64,000 nucleotides of DNA, taken from positions 62,001-126,000 of the forward strand of contig JAABPV010000011.1 in NCBI GenBank assembly GCA_011391865.1, given 5' to 3'. The DNA is from Desulfobulbaceae bacterium (lineage in GTDB: Bacteria > Desulfobacterota > Desulfobulbia > Desulfobulbales > Desulfobulbaceae). Below the pieces are notes generated by a model. It saw nothing but the letters and a program-made list of their open reading frames with translations. It made no database searches and was not told the DNA's origin. Both the position numbers and the translations under genes were made by a program. Every line of letters starts with the position of its first letter. Within the stretch, counting starts at the first letter, position 1. Shown in pieces: positions 52,587 through 61,975 of this stretch.

Positions 52587-52832
52587 GCTCCACCTCATTG
52601 TTTTTGCCCTGCCGGAAACAATGAGGCCCGGCAGAGCAGTACGCTCCCCGGAACCCTTTGCCATCGCGTTCCAATCCTGTTTGCAATCTTCAGTTCGTCT
52701 TCTGGCTTCCCCGCCTGTCCAGCGGCCTTCCCATTTTTCTGGTGAAAAACAGTGGCTGCAAACTGCTGAACAGGCATCTACGGGGTCACAGCATTGGGAA
52801 TGCCACGGATTCGCACCGTGTTCCGTTCACTG
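52587..52832 (-). promoter_or_regulatory. Cobalamin riboswitch with translational expression platform
   Basis: Read on the minus strand, conserved aptamer parts occur in order: GGTGCGAATCCGTG, GCTGTGACCCC, GCCACTG, TGGGAAGGC and GAAGCCAGAAGACG, ending near 52690. Downstream, an 11-bp perfect inverted repeat (52616-52626 with 52593-52603) hides the GAGG ribosome site. Its left arm also lies in the loop of another 7-bp stem (52628-52634 with 52609-52615), so the two hairpins exclude each other. This fits switching of translation start by an adenosylcobalamin-type ligand. Confidence 0.88.
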
Positions 52833-52841
52833 AATTGTCAT

Positions 52842-53294
52842 TTATAATTTAATTAAGTTCCACGCTTCTAAGAATTGTTTCTGAGTATCCTTGAAATTCC
52901 GTATTGCAGAGTCTTTCCGAGGAGAGCCATCGCTTTTGCAGCCTTTAAGCCACTCTGAATGAGTCGATGATACGTAATTAGCAACTATTTTACTTGGAAC
53001 GACATAATAATCAGGTCTTTTTCCGATTTCTTTTAAAGAAACAAAAACATAGTAATGGCTATCCGAGTGAAAATCCTCGGATTTTTTATTTAGAATCCAC
53101 TTGTCGCTTCCAAAATTATTTGTTTTCACTTGTATACTTACTGATCGAGCAGCATCCGCATCGCTGGCAATGATATCTATCCCCTTGCTGTTCCTTAGTG
53201 TTATTGATGCAATATAGCCTCTTAGACTAAGCTCTCCAGCAACAAGATACTCTCCAGCCACTCCTACCAATGTTGATGCTAATTTATTTTTCAT
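52842..53294 (-). CDS. Restriction-endonuclease-fold protein of unknown function
   Basis: The 150-residue, AT-rich gene encodes GVAGEYLVAGELSLRGY with E15, NSKGIDIIASD with D40, and VSIQVKTNN with Q55 and K57. The E...D...QxK spacing is that of PD-(D/E)XK nuclease-like domains of DUF4365 or similar type. It may be a nuclease or a remnant. Base use is lower in GC than neighbours, suggesting transfer. It lies between two copies of a riboswitch segment along with vapBC. Confidence 0.6.
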   Translation of the reverse strand: MKNKLASTLVGVAGEYLVAGELSLRGYIASITLRNSKGIDIIASDADAARSVSIQVKTNNFGSDKWILNKKSEDFHSDSHYYVFVSLKEIGKRPDYYVVPSKIVANYVSSTHSEWLKGCKSDGSPRKDSAIRNFKDTQKQFLEAWNLIKL

Positions 53295-53346
53295 TCTTCC
53301 TTGCTAACAGGAAGTTGTTGCAAAATCTATAATATTGCTGGTACGT

Positions 53347-53760
53347 TTAATTCGGAATGCTCGCCGCCCAGTTCTCAATTTGCAGACCGGGGATTCTCTG
53401 AAATTCCTTCTCGTTGTTGGTGACGAGGATCAATCCGCCGCTCAGGGCCTGCGCGGCAATCAGCATGTCTAACGGGCCGATGGGCTGCCCTTTTTTCTCC
53501 AGCTCCGCCCTGATGCCGCCATACGCCGCAACCGCTTTGGCATCATAAGGAAGAATGTCAAAAGGAGCAAGGAAAGCGTCCAGCCGTTCCTGATTTTCCT
53601 TTTTCCGGGAGCTTTTTGCCACGCCGTACTGCAACTCTGACGCAGAGATGACAGAAATGCCAATCTCGCCGGGCTGATGCTGTTTAAATTTACTGATGAG
53701 CGGCAAAGGTCGTTTGTTGAGCAGATAAATGCAGATACAGGTATCAAGCAAATAAATCAT
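53347..53760 (-). CDS. vapC: VapC-type PIN-domain toxin
   Basis: The start at 53760 (MIYLLDTCICIYLLNKRPLP) gives 137 residues. The PIN acidic residues are present: D6 in LLDTC, E in ISVISASELQYGV, D in IGPLDMLIAAQA and an NNEKEF end. VapC toxins cut tRNA or rRNA. It overlaps vapB by 17 bp. GGGAAGGG precedes the start. Confidence 0.92.
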   Translation of the reverse strand: MIYLLDTCICIYLLNKRPLPLISKFKQHQPGEIGISVISASELQYGVAKSSRKKENQERLDAFLAPFDILPYDAKAVAAYGGIRAELEKKGQPIGPLDMLIAAQALSGGLILVTNNEKEFQRIPGLQIENWAASIPN

Positions 53761-53992
53761 CAAGCCCTTCCCGTTTTTGCTGCTCATTTGGTTGGCTGCG
53801 TTCAGCAAGCAGCGGCTCCCCGCCCTTGAGCAGCATTTCCTCCCACGCATCCCAGACAGATTGATTTTTCGGCAGAATCAGGATACCAGCCCCGGCTCTC
53901 TTGATGAAGACTTCTTTACCTTCCAAGCGGAACTCCTTGGGCAGGCGGACTGCTTGGCTGCGGCCATTGGTGAACAATTTTGCGGTTTCCAT
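53744..53992 (-). CDS. vapB: VapB-type antitoxin (AbrB fold)
   Basis: The 82-residue protein begins METAKLFTNGRSQAVRLPKE, the swapped-hairpin AbrB DNA-binding motif, and continues RLEGKEVFIKRAGAGILILP. The C-terminal half would cover the VapC active site. The RBS GGGAG is 8 nt upstream. A truncated riboswitch copy lies 75 bp before it, so vapBC may now be read from a different leader. Confidence 0.9.
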   Translation of the reverse strand: METAKLFTNGRSQAVRLPKEFRLEGKEVFIKRAGAGILILPKNQSVWDAWEEMLLKGGEPLLAERSQPNEQQKREGLDDLFA

Positions 53993-54067
53993 GTGTCGGC
54001 TCCCTTTTACAGGCGAAGATTGATCTATATTTTACAGTATAGACCAATTGCGGCAAAAGTCAACATG

Positions 54068-54150
54068 CAGTGGCCACAACCTGCTGAACAGGCATCTCTG
54101 GGGTCACAGGATCGGGAAGGCCACTGATTTGCACTATGTTCCGTTCACTG
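54068..54150 (-). pseudogene. Truncated cobalamin riboswitch copy (5' part)
   Basis: These 83 bases match 52750-52832 without gaps at ~86% identity and contain the 5' half of the cobalamin aptamer, including GATGCCTGTTCAGCAG and ending at GCCACTG. The 3' half (GAAGCCAGAAGACG part) is missing. It begins right after the stop of the gene at 54151-54438 and is followed on the minus strand by vapB. Confidence 0.85.
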
Positions 54151-54438
54151 TTAACGCCAATGCGTTAAATACCATATCAACGACAAAGCAATTAGCAGAA
54201 GAACCGCATAGAGACATCGTTTCAATCCATTTCCTGAATTCGATCTAGGAAATGGGCTATATTGAGGTGTAGAGCTATATTTAGGCGCAGTAAATGTAGT
54301 GCAAGAACTTCTGTAACTTATACATTTATGCCTGCCACTGTTATCCAGTTCAAATGGCAGCCATTTGCCATTGCTCATTTCAGCCATGCGAATAGGATTT
54401 CCGCAATATTCGCAATCTCTTTCAAAATGATTTGCCAT
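54151..54438 (-). CDS. Small zinc-ribbon-like membrane protein
   Basis: The 95-residue protein begins MANHFERDCEYCGNPIRMAE and has KCISYRSSC, giving four Cys that could hold zinc. A Ser/Pro-rich linker leads to a C-terminal membrane segment (LYAVLLLIALSLIWYLTHW). I recognise no named family. The RBS AGAGG is near the start and gatA lies downstream of this position on the other side (15 bp). Confidence 0.55.
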   Translation of the reverse strand: MANHFERDCEYCGNPIRMAEMSNGKWLPFELDNSGRHKCISYRSSCTTFTAPKYSSTPQYSPFPRSNSGNGLKRCLYAVLLLIALSLIWYLTHWR

Positions 54439-54453
54439 TTTTTACCTCTTGTT

Positions 54454-55914
54454 TCATATCTCTGGCATTCTACCTTTCACTCCCGCCCGTTGCTCCAAAT
54501 TCCACGCAGCTTGGAACAGCGCGGTCTCGTTGAAATGACTGGCCTGCATCTGCATTCCAATCGGCAGCCCTTCTGCGGAGAAACCGCAAGGCACGGACAT
54601 GCCGGGAATTCCGGCCAGATTGGCGGAAATGGTGAGAATGTCTGACAGATATAAGGCGAGCGGATTGTCCGCCTTCTGGGCAAGCGGCCACGCCGGGGTC
54701 GGCGTGACCGGCGAAACCAGCACGTCACACTGGGCAAATGCCTTGGCGAAATCCTCGCGGATCAGCGTCCGCACCTGCGAAGCCTTTTTGTAATAAGCAT
54801 CGTAATACCCAGCAGAAAGCGCGTAGGTGCCAATCAAGATGCGCCGCTTGACCTCATCACCAAAGCCCTGCGAGCGGGTCTGCCGGTACATGTCAATCAG
54901 ACTGTCCGCCGCCGCCCGCCTGCCGTAGCGCACGCCGTCATAGCGGGCGAGGTTCGAGCTGGCCTCCGCCGATGCGATCAGATAATAGACAGCCACGCAG
55001 TATTCCGTGTGCGGCAGCGAAACCTCCACCAGCTCCGCACCTGCCTCCTTGAGCATGGCGATTCCGGCGCGGATGCTTTTCTCCACTTCCGCGTCTAATC
55101 CTTCGCCGAAATACTCGCGGGGAATGCCAACGCGCAGACCCGCCACGCCGTCCTGCAAGGCCGCGCTCCAGTCCGGCACGTCCTTTTTCGCCGATGTGGA
55201 ATCGCGCTCGTCATGCCCGCCGATGGCCTGCATCAGCAGGGCGCAGTCAGCCACATCTTTGGTCAGCGGCCCGACCTGATCCAGCGAGGAGGCGAAGGCC
55301 ACCAAGCCGTAGCGCGAAACCCGCCCATAGGTGGGTTTCATGCCGACCACGCCGCAGAGGGAGGCTGGCTGGCGAATTGAGCCGCCGGTGTCCGAGCCAA
55401 GCGAGGCCAAGCATTCGCCCGCTGCCACCGAGGCTGCCGAGCCGCCGCTGGAGCCGCCCGCCACGTAGCCGAGTTTCCACGGATTATGCGGAATTTTGTC
55501 CTTGTAGGCGCAGTTCTCGTTGGTCGAACCCATCGCGAATTCGTCCATGCTGACCTTGCCTATAATCACCGCGTCTTCAGCCAGCAGCTTCTCCACCACG
55601 GTGGCGTTGTAGGGCGGGATGAAGCCTTCCAGCATTTTCGAGCCGCAGGTGGTGGGCATGGTCGCGGTGCAGAGCACGTCCTTGATGGACAGCGGCAGTC
55701 CGCAGAGCAGTCCGCCTTGGCCTTGCGCCAGCTTCTTGTCCGCCTGCTCGGCTGCGGCCATCGCCTGCTCCGGGTGCAGGCTCAGATAAGCCCTGACCTT
55801 GTCTTCCACGTGGTCAATTCGGGCCAGCAGCGATTCGGTAAGGGCTGTCGCGGTGATTTCCCGCGCCGCCAGCTTCTGCTGCGCCTGCCGCAGGGTGAGG
55901 GTGTGCAAATTCAT
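54454..55914 (-). CDS. gatA: Glutamyl-tRNA(Gln) amidotransferase subunit A
   Basis: The 486-residue amidase has the Ser-Ser-Lys triad: K78 in LPLSIKDV, S155 in GGSSGGS and S179 in GSDTGGSIRQPA. Family blocks NKPSYGRVS-like (MKPTYGRVSRYG) and PTPAWPLAQKAD follow. GatCAB converts Glu-tRNA(Gln) to Gln-tRNA(Gln). gatB and gatC are not adjacent. yajC lies upstream by 119 bp. Confidence 0.95.
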   Translation of the reverse strand: MNLHTLTLRQAQQKLAAREITATALTESLLARIDHVEDKVRAYLSLHPEQAMAAAEQADKKLAQGQGGLLCGLPLSIKDVLCTATMPTTCGSKMLEGFIPPYNATVVEKLLAEDAVIIGKVSMDEFAMGSTNENCAYKDKIPHNPWKLGYVAGGSSGGSAASVAAGECLASLGSDTGGSIRQPASLCGVVGMKPTYGRVSRYGLVAFASSLDQVGPLTKDVADCALLMQAIGGHDERDSTSAKKDVPDWSAALQDGVAGLRVGIPREYFGEGLDAEVEKSIRAGIAMLKEAGAELVEVSLPHTEYCVAVYYLIASAEASSNLARYDGVRYGRRAAADSLIDMYRQTRSQGFGDEVKRRILIGTYALSAGYYDAYYKKASQVRTLIREDFAKAFAQCDVLVSPVTPTPAWPLAQKADNPLALYLSDILTISANLAGIPGMSVPCGFSAEGLPIGMQMQASHFNETALFQAAWNLEQRAGVKGRMPEI

Positions 55915-56000
55915 GAGGGTGCCAGCGAAAAACTGTATTTTAGGACAGCCGCAGCGGCCTGTCTTGATGACGAAAAGATGTCGCCTCCATGCAACGTGTT

Positions 56001-56028
56001 GTAGGGGCGAAAAATTTTTCGCCTCTAC
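56001..56028. repeat. 28-bp near-perfect palindrome, third member of dispersed family
   Basis: GTAGGGGCGAAAAATTTTTC is followed by GCCTCTAC; one mismatch breaks symmetry. Ends match those at 16243-16272 while the centre is AT-rich. It sits between gatA and yajC. Confidence 0.8.
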
Positions 56029-56033
56029 ATCAT

Positions 56034-56381
56034 TCAGGCTTTTTTGGCCGACGTCGCCTGCTTGTCCTCAGCCGGGGGCACGGCGAGGATGTAGCCGCGA
56101 TGCACCTTGATGCGGACATTGTCCGCGATTTCAAGGGTTGCGGTGCTGTCGGTCAGGCCGGTGATGGTGCCATGCACCCCGCCGCCGGTCATCACTTTAT
56201 CGCCTTTTTGCAGATTGCTGAGGAAACTCTGCTGCTCCTGCGCCTTTTTCTGCTGCGGGCGGATGAGCAGGAAATAAAAGACGACGAAAATCAGGATGAG
56301 CGGGACAAACTGGCCAAAGGCGGCCATGCCTCCTGCCGCCGGGGCCGCTGCTGCGGATTGGGCGTAGGCTATTCCAGCCAT
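56034..56381 (-). CDS. yajC: Preprotein translocase subunit YajC
   Basis: The 115-residue protein has one membrane segment (FVPLILIFVVFYFLLIRPQQ) and the C-terminal YajC domain QKGDKVMTGGGVHGTITGL. YajC is an auxiliary part of the SecDF-YajC complex in the inner membrane. secD and secF are not adjacent. Confidence 0.93.
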   Translation of the reverse strand: MAGIAYAQSAAAAPAAGGMAAFGQFVPLILIFVVFYFLLIRPQQKKAQEQQSFLSNLQKGDKVMTGGGVHGTITGLTDSTATLEIADNVRIKVHRGYILAVPPAEDKQATSAKKA

Positions 56382-56409
56382 TGCGTGTTCTCCAAGTGAG
56401 GGTTAAAAA

Positions 56410-57369
56410 TCAGCAGGTTGACTGCTGCGAAGCATAGCAGGCCGCGCCAAACAGCCCGATTCGCTCATCGCGGATCAGCGAAACCGAGATATGGGCCAGC
56501 ACGTCCTGCGCTGTGTCTGAGCCTTGCAGAAATTCTTTTCTGAAGGCATCGTTATCTACTAAGAAAGGATTCTTAATCGCCACGCCGCCGGAAATGAACA
56601 ATTTGCCGCCGCCTGCCAAGGTGCTGAGGGCATAATTTCGGCAATCTCTGGCGTAAAACTTGGCGAACCACTGCGTTGTTTCAGATGTGGCATCAAGTTC
56701 AGGGGCGACATCGCTGGGAGGTAGCTCTTTTCCAGTGATGAACTGATGCAGCAGGGCCAGCCCTCTGCCAGAAACCACATTATCGCCAACTGGATGCGTT
56801 ATTCCGTTTTGCTGAACAAGGAAAGTTCGGTATTGCTGTTCAAATTCATCGCTTGTAAACGGAAAAGGAATTTGTCCAGATTCAGAAGGAAGATGCAGAT
56901 AACAGCCTTGCGCTGTTTTTTTCAGCGTACCGTGGCCAAGTCCTGTGCCTGCACCAACAATAGCAATATCATCCCGTGCCTGCTCTGTTTTGATTAACGG
57001 CAGCGCGTTATCCACCGCCTCAGTAAGGCAGCCGTATGCTTGCGCGGTGAAATCGTTGATGAAGGAAATTTCCGTGTCAGGATAAAGCTTCTTCAGGCTG
57101 GATTTGCTGATTTCCCATTTTACATTTGGGAAAGAGAGCGCATATGCTGGAGTCACCGGGCCTGGAATGGCAATAATAAACTTGCTGTGCTGCTGCACGT
57201 CAAATTGATTGTCATTTTTTTTCAGCGCGTCAAGCAATTTCTCAAAAGAGGAAAAATCGTTTGTCTTGACCGAGGCAACTATTTCAAGCAGAAAATTGTT
57301 GCCGTCCTGCTGGAAACAGGCAAACCTGCTGTTGGTTCCGCCGATGTCGCAGGCTAATAACATATTCAT
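56410..57369 (-). CDS. glk: Glucokinase
   Basis: The start at 57369 (MNMLLACDIGGTNSRFACFQ) gives 319 residues. The phosphate-binding DIGGTNSRFA, catalytic Asp in SFINDFTAQAYGC, GAGTGLGHGTL and the ESGQIPFPF region match bacterial Glk. It phosphorylates glucose with ATP. The RBS is weak. An AT-rich gene of unknown function lies 19 bp upstream. Confidence 0.92.
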   Translation of the reverse strand: MNMLLACDIGGTNSRFACFQQDGNNFLLEIVASVKTNDFSSFEKLLDALKKNDNQFDVQQHSKFIIAIPGPVTPAYALSFPNVKWEISKSSLKKLYPDTEISFINDFTAQAYGCLTEAVDNALPLIKTEQARDDIAIVGAGTGLGHGTLKKTAQGCYLHLPSESGQIPFPFTSDEFEQQYRTFLVQQNGITHPVGDNVVSGRGLALLHQFITGKELPPSDVAPELDATSETTQWFAKFYARDCRNYALSTLAGGGKLFISGGVAIKNPFLVDNDAFRKEFLQGSDTAQDVLAHISVSLIRDERIGLFGAACYASQQSTC

Positions 57370-57388
57370 GCCGTATTCTTTTCCATAG

Positions 57389-57916
57389 TTAGATTGGAAC
57401 ACTGATACAGCTTGCCCGCCATTGGCTGACTTTCTGGTGACCCTTTCTTTTTCCTAAAAGAATAAACTCAATGTCACATGTTTCATTTTTTGGCACAATT
57501 ATACGACACGAAAAATTCGATTCTTCTCCGGGAGAGAAATTTAAAAAAGGAGACTTCTCGCTCCGTTTCTCCCAGTTTATTTTCTTTATTTCTTTATCTG
57601 ATAAAGATTCTGTAGTGAAACTACGTCGATCTATACCTAACAGTGGCTGCATAATAGCTTTGCCATTAAAAGTAGCCTTAATTTGCGCATCGTGTAACTC
57701 TATAGTGCCTCGGTCTCCTTTTTTTAATAATATATCAACAATAACAACATCTTCGTTTTTTCCTTCTATTGAAGAACGATGGCAACTTGCCGCCAGTGAA
57801 AGATTAACAATCAATTGACCTACAAAAAGTTTATATAAAAAATATGCGCCAGTAGATAAAAGAGCTACCACCTGAGCAACATCTTTGACCGTAGAGATTT
57901 CCATATTAAATGGCAT
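57389..57916 (-). CDS. AT-rich gene for a membrane-anchored protein of unknown function
   Basis: The 175-residue protein has one N-terminal membrane segment (VVALLSTGAYFLYKLFVGQL), then a domain of strands (EDVVIVDILLKKGDRGTIEL, SFTTESLSDKEIKKINW). The gene is clearly lower in GC than its surroundings, suggesting transfer from elsewhere. It is next to a displaced tgt fragment. No function can be named. Confidence 0.6.
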   Translation of the reverse strand: MPFNMEISTVKDVAQVVALLSTGAYFLYKLFVGQLIVNLSLAASCHRSSIEGKNEDVVIVDILLKKGDRGTIELHDAQIKATFNGKAIMQPLLGIDRRSFTTESLSDKEIKKINWEKRSEKSPFLNFSPGEESNFSCRIIVPKNETCDIEFILLGKRKGHQKVSQWRASCISVPI

Positions 57917-58020
57917 TTATATAGATGAGATCATTCACGTTAAACGCATTTTTTGGTAAAAAAGTTGCGAGTTATTTCATTCGCATCCCTTGAATCCTGT
58001 CAAAAACCGGCCAGCTCAAG

Positions 58021-58320
<300 letters not shown>

Positions 58321-58332
58321 TTATTCCAGACA

Positions 58333-61300
58333 TCATCGGCTGTTCCGTCCGCCGTCTGGCCCGCAGCCTGACGCGAAGGCCGCCCGACGTGCCGCTGCGG
58401 AGCCGAAATCTTCCGGCGCGGCCTCCTGCCGGGCGGCGGCGATGCAGCGGGCCATAGCATTGTACATTTCCTGCGCGTTGAAGGGCTTGCCGATGTGGTC
58501 GCTCATACCTGCGGCCCGGCTCTTCTCGCGGTCATCGGCCATGACGTTGGCGGTGAGGGCTATGACCGGCAGATGCTGGTGCTGTGGCTGCTTCCTGATT
58601 GCCGCGCAGGCGGTGTAGCCGTCCATCACCGGCATCTGAATGTCCATCAGGACGCAGTCGAAGCTGCCGTTCTCCAGCTTTTCAAGGGCCTCTTCGCCGT
58701 TGCCGGCAATGGTCACTTTGATGTCCTTGCGGCAGAGGAGAATTTTCGCCAGCTCCTGATTGAGCAGGTTGTCCTCGACCAGCAGCACCTTGGCACCATG
58801 TAGGATGGAGTAGTCCTGCTCCCCGTTCTCCTCGTCCCGCTCCTTGCCCTGATGCAGCACCAGCTCAAAGGGCAGGGTGAAGTGGAAGCGCGAGCCGTTG
58901 CCCGCCTCGCTTTCCAGCCATATTCTGCCGCCCATCAGCTCGACCAATTGTTTGCTGATCGATAGGCCGAGGCCGGTGCCGCCGAATTTGCGCGTGGTGG
59001 AGCTGTCCGCTTGGCTGAAGGACTGGAAGAGCTTGGCCTGCTGCTCCGGGGTCATGCCGATGCCGGTGTCAGCGACGCAGAACTGGAGCAATATCCGCCC
59101 CTCTTCCTCGTCCCGCTCCAGCAGTCCGACGCTGACCTTCACGCCGCCCCGGCTGGTGAATTTCACCGCGTTATTGCCAAGATTGATCAAAATCTGACCG
59201 AGGCGGAGCGGATCGCCTTTGAGCCGGGCTGGCACATTGTCCGCCACTTCGATGTCCAGCACCAAACCCTTTTCCTCCGCCTTCAGGCCGATGATGTCCG
59301 CGAGGTTGTCAAAGACCTTTTGCAGGCAGAAAGGTATCTGCTCAATGTCCAGCTTGCCCGCCTCAATTTTCGAGAAATCAAGGATGTCGTTGATGATGCC
59401 GAGCAGCGACTGGGCGGAGTTATGGACTTTCTGAATGTAGTTCTCCTGCTCCGGCGTGAGCTTGGTCTCCAAAGCCAAGCTGGACATGCCGATGATCGCG
59501 TTCATCGGCGTGCGGATCTCGTGGCTCATGTTGGCGAGAAATTCGCTCTTAGCCCGGCTGGCTGCTTCGGCCCGCTCCTGCGCCTCGGCCAGCTTCTGGT
59601 TGATAAACTCGTATTCAGTGATGTCTTCGAGGATGCCGTCTATGGAGAGTAGCTCGCCGCCGGGGCCGCGCACCGGATGCGAGGCGACCCGGATGGTGCG
59701 CAAACTGCCGTCCGGGTGGATGAACTGCATGTCGTGCTGAATAAAATCGCTCTTGCCTTCGCGGATGCGGGAAAGATGCAGGTGGACCTGCTCCAGCGAT
59801 TCCGGCAGCCACTCGACCCGCTCTGCCCAAGAAAGCCCGCCGGTCAGCTCCTCCTTGGCGCAGCCGAAGACCGACACCGCGCCGTCGCTGGCGTAGGTCC
59901 ATTCCTCATGGTCGGGCTTCTGGCTGAAGACAACGAATTTTTCGCCGATGTCATCCACCAGCCGCTGGTATTTCTCCTGATTTTCCTTGAGCAGCCGCTC
60001 CTCAATCTTGCGCTGGGTGATGTCGCGCACTACCTGAATGATGGCCGCGCCGCCGCCGCTGTCGGTGAAGCGGGCTGCCGCGACCTCGAAAATTCGTCCG
60101 TCAAAGGTGCCAGGCAGATAGCAGACCGATTTTTCTCCGGCCAGAGCCTCGCTCACCTGCGCCTGGCACCACGGATAATGGCCTTCCTTGGCCAGCCCGC
60201 AGCAGCCGCACTCAGTCAGGTCGCCGAACCAGTCCTTCATGGTCTGGTTCATGTAGCGCACCTTCTGTCGCTCGTCGATGATGATCAGGCCCAGGCCGAT
60301 GCGGGCCAGCGCGTCAATGATCGCTGAAGATTGGCTCTGCGCGGTTTTCAGTTCCGCCAGCCGCGCCTTCAGCTCGGCGGTGCGCTCGCACACCTGCCGC
60401 TCCAGCCCGGCGTTGATCCGGCGGATGGCGCCCTCGGCCCGCGCCAGCTTCCACGCGCTGAAACAGATCACAGCGGCCAGCAGCAAGGAGACCCAGATAG
60501 TTCTTTTGATGATGCCCAGCTTGATTTCCGCCAGCACCGCCCCATCCGTGCGGGAAACCACCTTCCAGAGGCCGCTGCGGTCCGGCGGCAGCAGCCCGTT
60601 CCGGTCTTTGAAGGGGCAGACTGTCGCCCAGACCCAGAGACTGCCCTTGCGGAACAGCGCGCCTTCTTGTTTGCGGAGGACATCTTGCCACTCTTCCGGC
60701 GCATAGTCGGACAGAGTCTGCTCCTCGACCGGCTGCTGGCTGCCAGCGGCCAAGGCAGGCATGGCTAACCGCTGGCCGGAGCTGCTGAAAATAGAGACGT
60801 GATCTCTGATTATGGCGGTGCTTTCAGCAAACTCAAGCAGCATCTCCTCGACCGAGCACGTGAGCGTCAGCGCACCCAGCTTGCGGCCTTCCGCGCTGAT
60901 CAGGGGCGCGGCAGCCCGGATAATCAGTTTGGCATCCTCGTCCGCGCTGATTTCCGGCTCTGAGAAGTAGACTTGGCCTGCTTGCAGCTTGACGGTCTCG
61001 GTAAAATAAAGCTGGTCAGCCTTGTTGCGCAGGACTCCCGGCGGCATGAGCTGCGGCCCGCCGGGCAGGCTGTCCACCCGCGCCCGTTCCATACCTGCGC
61101 TATCAACCCATCGGATCTGCTGACATATCCTTACCTGATCATAGATGTGCTTGTTGAGCAGGAACAGGACAAGCTCATTGCCCAGCCGCGCCTGATTTTC
61201 CTCAGCCGACGCGGCGGCCAGCTCCAGCAGCTCCTTTTTCTCAGCCAAATGGAGCAGGTCGGCACTGATGTTCCGCAGGCTGGCGGTGAGCAGGGCCGCG

Positions 61301-61473
61301 CCGTGGCTGACATGCAGAGTTTCCTGGGTTTTTAGGCTGTCCAGCTCGCTCTCCAGCTCAAGGCTGGCATAGAACCACGCACCTGCCAGCAGCAGCAGGA
61401 AGGCCGGAACTATCCGTTTGACAAAAAGCGCGTCTTGGACACGCCTGACGGCCTGCGCATATATCCGTTTCAT
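58333..61473 (-). CDS. Hybrid sensor histidine kinase with PAS domains and receiver
   Basis: The start is 61473 ([11 protein letters not shown]) or 61488; both follow weak ribosome sites. The ~1046-residue protein has a membrane segment ([18 protein letters not shown]), a large periplasmic sensor (~35-315) and a second segment ([17 protein letters not shown]). A coiled coil, two PAS domains (~390-640), HisKA with [15 protein letters not shown], HATPase with [19 protein letters not shown], and a receiver with [14 protein letters not shown] follow. No partner regulator is adjacent. The first PAS domain contains a Cys-rich [20 protein letters not shown] insert that could bind a cofactor. Confidence 0.9.
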   Translation of the reverse strand: MKRIYAQAVRRVQDALFVKRIVPAFLLLLAGAWFYASLELESELDSLKTQETLHVSHGAALLTASLRNISADLLHLAEKKELLELAAASAEENQARLGNELVLFLLNKHIYDQVRICQQIRWVDSAGMERARVDSLPGGPQLMPPGVLRNKADQLYFTETVKLQAGQVYFSEPEISADEDAKLIIRAAAPLISAEGRKLGALTLTCSVEEMLLEFAESTAIIRDHVSIFSSSGQRLAMPALAAGSQQPVEEQTLSDYAPEEWQDVLRKQEGALFRKGSLWVWATVCPFKDRNGLLPPDRSGLWKVVSRTDGAVLAEIKLGIIKRTIWVSLLLAAVICFSAWKLARAEGAIRRINAGLERQVCERTAELKARLAELKTAQSQSSAIIDALARIGLGLIIIDERQKVRYMNQTMKDWFGDLTECGCCGLAKEGHYPWCQAQVSEALAGEKSVCYLPGTFDGRIFEVAAARFTDSGGGAAIIQVVRDITQRKIEERLLKENQEKYQRLVDDIGEKFVVFSQKPDHEEWTYASDGAVSVFGCAKEELTGGLSWAERVEWLPESLEQVHLHLSRIREGKSDFIQHDMQFIHPDGSLRTIRVASHPVRGPGGELLSIDGILEDITEYEFINQKLAEAQERAEAASRAKSEFLANMSHEIRTPMNAIIGMSSLALETKLTPEQENYIQKVHNSAQSLLGIINDILDFSKIEAGKLDIEQIPFCLQKVFDNLADIIGLKAEEKGLVLDIEVADNVPARLKGDPLRLGQILINLGNNAVKFTSRGGVKVSVGLLERDEEEGRILLQFCVADTGIGMTPEQQAKLFQSFSQADSSTTRKFGGTGLGLSISKQLVELMGGRIWLESEAGNGSRFHFTLPFELVLHQGKERDEENGEQDYSILHGAKVLLVEDNLLNQELAKILLCRKDIKVTIAGNGEEALEKLENGSFDCVLMDIQMPVMDGYTACAAIRKQPQHQHLPVIALTANVMADDREKSRAAGMSDHIGKPFNAQEMYNAMARCIAAARQEAAPEDFGSAAARRAAFASGCGPDGGRNSR

Positions 61474-61788
61474 CGTCCTGTCTTCCATCTGTCCGCCGTT
61501 CCGGCGTTGGTGGCTGAAATAAGCTGCCAGATGAGCAAGATGCACTATGTCATGCTTTGGCGAGGGCCGTCAACACAAATTTTAGCCGCAAACGGCACGG
61601 CGGCACGGCCTACGGCAGCGCAGGCAAGGCAGCCGCCTGATTGGGAAGTATTTTTTTCCGGCAGGCAGCAGATGGATTTCCTGCGCCAGCTTGTCCATCT
61701 CGCAGGGGCCTGCCCCTGCGGCGCAAAGGCTGTAGGAGAAACATTTCATGCTGCTCCTGCTATCCATGCGTTGCTACACGCCGTTTGT
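61474..61788. other. Spacer between lpxB and the kinase gene, left part
   Basis: No gene is supported. It should hold the kinase promoter. The stretch 61731-61760 (GGAGAAACATTTCATGCTGC) recurs in altered form at 61916-61943 (GGAGAAACATGGTATGCTGC), so the word array between them is bounded by near-repeats of ~30 bp. Confidence 0.5.
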
Positions 61789-61907
61789 TTTGAGAATCAA
61801 AATACTCCCATTTTGGGAATCAAAATGGCACCATTCTGCATGTCAAAATACTCCCATTTTGAGAATCAAAATGGTGCCATTTTGCATGTCAAAATGGATC
61901 CCTTTTA
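61789..61907. repeat. Array of CAAAAT-N6-ATTTTG palindromes
   Basis: Four units of CAAAAT-N6-ATTTTG (one with ATTCTG) occur in 119 bp. Six-base loops alternate between ACTCCC and GGCACC or GGTGCC. Spacers are alternately GAGAAT/GGGAAT and CATGT. A further CAAAAT ends the array before GGATCC. Each unit can form a 6-bp stem or more. Confidence 0.9.
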
Positions 61908-61975
61908 AAAGGTTGCAGGAGAAACATGGTATGCTGCTTTGGCTGTACCACTGCCGCAAGGGCTGGCGGAGGAAT

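Noticed and set aside
52587-52840. TPP riboswitch in front of a thiC-like gene
   Set aside because: TPP-box elements are not present, whereas all main cobalamin-aptamer motifs are in order.
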